Assembly (NCBI GenBank): GCA_008921705.1
Contig: VFFE01007878.1
Coordinates: 591,193-655,192, forward strand
Direction: 5' to 3'
DNA: 64,000 nucleotides
DNA from: Burhinus oedicnemus
Lineage: Eukaryota > Chordata > Aves > Charadriiformes > Burhinidae
The notes under the pieces are model-generated. The model saw only the letters and a program-made list of their open reading frames with translations. It had not been told where the DNA came from and searched no databases. The position numbers and the translations under genes were made by a program. Shown here piece by piece: positions 62,167 to 64,000 of this stretch. The stretch's first letter is position 1. Every line of letters begins with the position of its first letter.

Positions 62167-64000
62167 AATTTCTAATTAGACTCGAGAATGATTGACTAAG
62201 AACGTTTGAGAAACTATAAATAGTTTGATATTAAAACAGATTATGTTAATATGAAACATAAAACACTGGAATTAAACAGTGTGTTGCAATGGTTATGAGA
62301 TTTTCTGCATGGTCATGTTGTATGCTAGCTATTATATGGAGATAGAGTGAATAAAGGAAGCTTATCTGACTTGATGTAGAGAGCTGAGACAGGTTTGTTT
62401 TTTCCACATCTCACTGTCCAATATTTTGCAGTTGTTCTGAATTTAAATTTCCATTGAGGTTTTTAAATAAGATTCCTAGATAAACCCAAAGGAAACCGTT
62501 ACTCTTTGAAAGAGGCTTTTTTTTTCTTTTCTTGGAATAAATTGTGTAGTCACATATGTGTCTGTCAGATATGGATCAAATCACAATTTGGTGAATCTCT
62601 TAATGATGATTCCAAGATTTTTCATTTTTTAAAAACTTAGTCTGAGTGAAAAATACACTATAATTATTTTTAACATCCTTATTGTTATGATAAGTACTCA
62701 TTCTTTAAAAATCTTTAAATATTCCCTTACTGTACTATCAAAGGAATTTGACATTCTCTACAAACATGCATACATTAGCTGAATAGGATGAGGGACAACA
62801 CATGCTGCTTTGAAAGAATGATTAAACTCAACAAAGAATTATTCCATGGAGACTGGACAAGTAAGAGGCACCAAAATCCCCACTGTCTCTTTCATTTGCA
62901 TTTGGTAAGGATGTTTACAGAATGACATCAGCTGAAAAATGCATGCCTTTCCACCAGAAATTATCTGTCATATGCAAACACTAAAAGTATTTGGGGGGAA
63001 ATACTGCTGCAAACCCTGCCTTGAGTGGCTGGATGTTAGGTTTTCCTGTGCTTCTGCTTATGGGTCAGTGATGCACTTCTCATATACGACCTGTGAAAAG
63101 CCAAAATCTGCCTGAGCAGAAGTTATCAGCAACTTCATTGCAGTCCACTGGTCTTCAGAGGAAACAAGTTTTCTGTGAATGCCTCTCAGAGCTCTGTTAA
63201 GAGTCTCTGAATCACAAGGATTGTGACACGATGGTGATATACTTGCATTGATTGTTTGACTGTGGCTCAAGGGGAAAGCAATCCTTCTTACTCTGACCTC
63301 TGCCTGTGCTCTCTGGCAGGGGGACAGCATGGAGGGGAGCGCATTCAAGATTCCCTACTCTTTCCCTCTTGCTTCCATCCTGCTGACAGTACGTGCAGGA
63401 ATCAGGCTTGAATTAAGCGTCATGCCTCTCCTCAAGCATACAACAGTTTCTTGAATGCAACGTCACTTGTAAATGCACAATTCTGGCCTGACTGTGTCCA
63501 ATGTTTACACTTCTGTCAATGCTGTGACATTGGGTTGGGTTTGCTATCTGCTGCCTGCAGTCAGAACTGCTGCAGCTGGCAGATGCAGAGGTTTGGGGCA
63601 GTTTCACCCTTGTATCCATCCACTGAGAGGTATGGGGAAACCTGAGAAGAACATGCTGTGTTAGTGCTCTATACTAGAGAGATAACTGCCTGCAAGAAAC
63701 GTACCAATAAACATAGTGTCGTCTGGTCTAAACCTATCTCCTCTGCAGAGAAAGGGTAGGGAAAAAACAAAAGTCTGCAATCTTAATAAATGACCATTAT
63801 TCTAGGCAGGTGGCTTACTGGTCAGAGCAGTCCTAGTAACAGTAGGGACAAAAGGCAGCATTTGGAGGTGAGAACAATGAAATGTTTATTCCCTTTCCTT
63901 GCCCAAAGCAGGTTATGTTGGATAAAGTAGCCGGTTGTTCTTCAGCTGAGACCTAGGATAGTATGGAAAACTAAACCTAAACTTCATAGCAGTGTAAGGA

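Larger units (their letters stand above)
56421..64000. other. AT-rich unique DNA to the window end
   Basis: No gene, RNA or mobile element was recognised. Low-complexity tracts include C/T-rich 56657-56683, T runs at 60597-60636 and 60939-60951, A16 at 61336-61351 and an A-rich tract at 62109-62166. Minus-strand 63058-63348 is open for 96 codons without splice or start context. Confidence 0.55.

Noticed and set aside
1..64000. CRISPR arrays, operons, prophage, tRNA or rRNA genes
   Set aside because: None seen. The sequence has vertebrate repeats and no prokaryotic gene density or spaced direct repeats.

Overview
The window looks like a gene-poor stretch of a bird (sauropsid) nuclear genome. 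It is AT-rich, carries little repeat DNA, and has no bacterial-style gene organisation. The repeats that can be recognised are typical of birds: a decayed CR1 LINE 3' end (about 30541-31436), a solo LTR with the promoter/poly(A) layout of avian alpharetrovirus-type LTRs and an exact 6-bp target-site duplication (19941-20317, minus strand), and a second solo LTR with avian ERV features (23240-23889, plus strand). A degraded MIR-like tRNA-SINE remnant probably lies at about 42775-43140. There is one 20-base assembly gap (15999-16018).

No complete protein-coding gene could be identified and no gene symbol is assigned. Nearly all open frames are short and lie in T/A-rich or GC-rich stretches, often open on both strands, as expected by chance in intron or intergenic DNA. 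A few segments combine good splice signals with a fully open frame. They are listed as low-confidence candidate exons. On the minus strand these are 56319-56420 and 53163-53319 (compatible phase, the first with an ATG in a strong Kozak context) and 19505-19710 (206 bp, the most protein-like). On the plus strand they are 36122-36245 and 37321-37407 (both phase 0 at their shared junction), 56035-56113 and 17956-18066. Vertebrate introns contain many such pseudo-exons, so these are leads rather than genes.

Layout: 1-15 kb is featureless AT-rich DNA with one (TG)n tract and a small tandem duplication; 15.0-15.4 kb is an unexplained coding-like segment with one internal stop; 16-19 kb holds the gap and a poly-C tract; 19.1-23.9 kb holds the best exon candidate and both LTRs; 24-30.5 kb is unique DNA with a possible conserved element; 30.5-31.4 kb is the CR1; 34.9-37.4 kb holds plus-strand exon candidates; 39.4-43.1 kb holds a possible enhancer-like block, GC-rich blocks and the SINE remnant; 43-64 kb is mostly unique DNA with a homeodomain-site-rich block (50.6-51.1 kb) and the minus-strand exon pair. 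The most natural reading is an intron or gene desert whose identity needs alignment to a bird reference. I found no convincing previously undescribed system.
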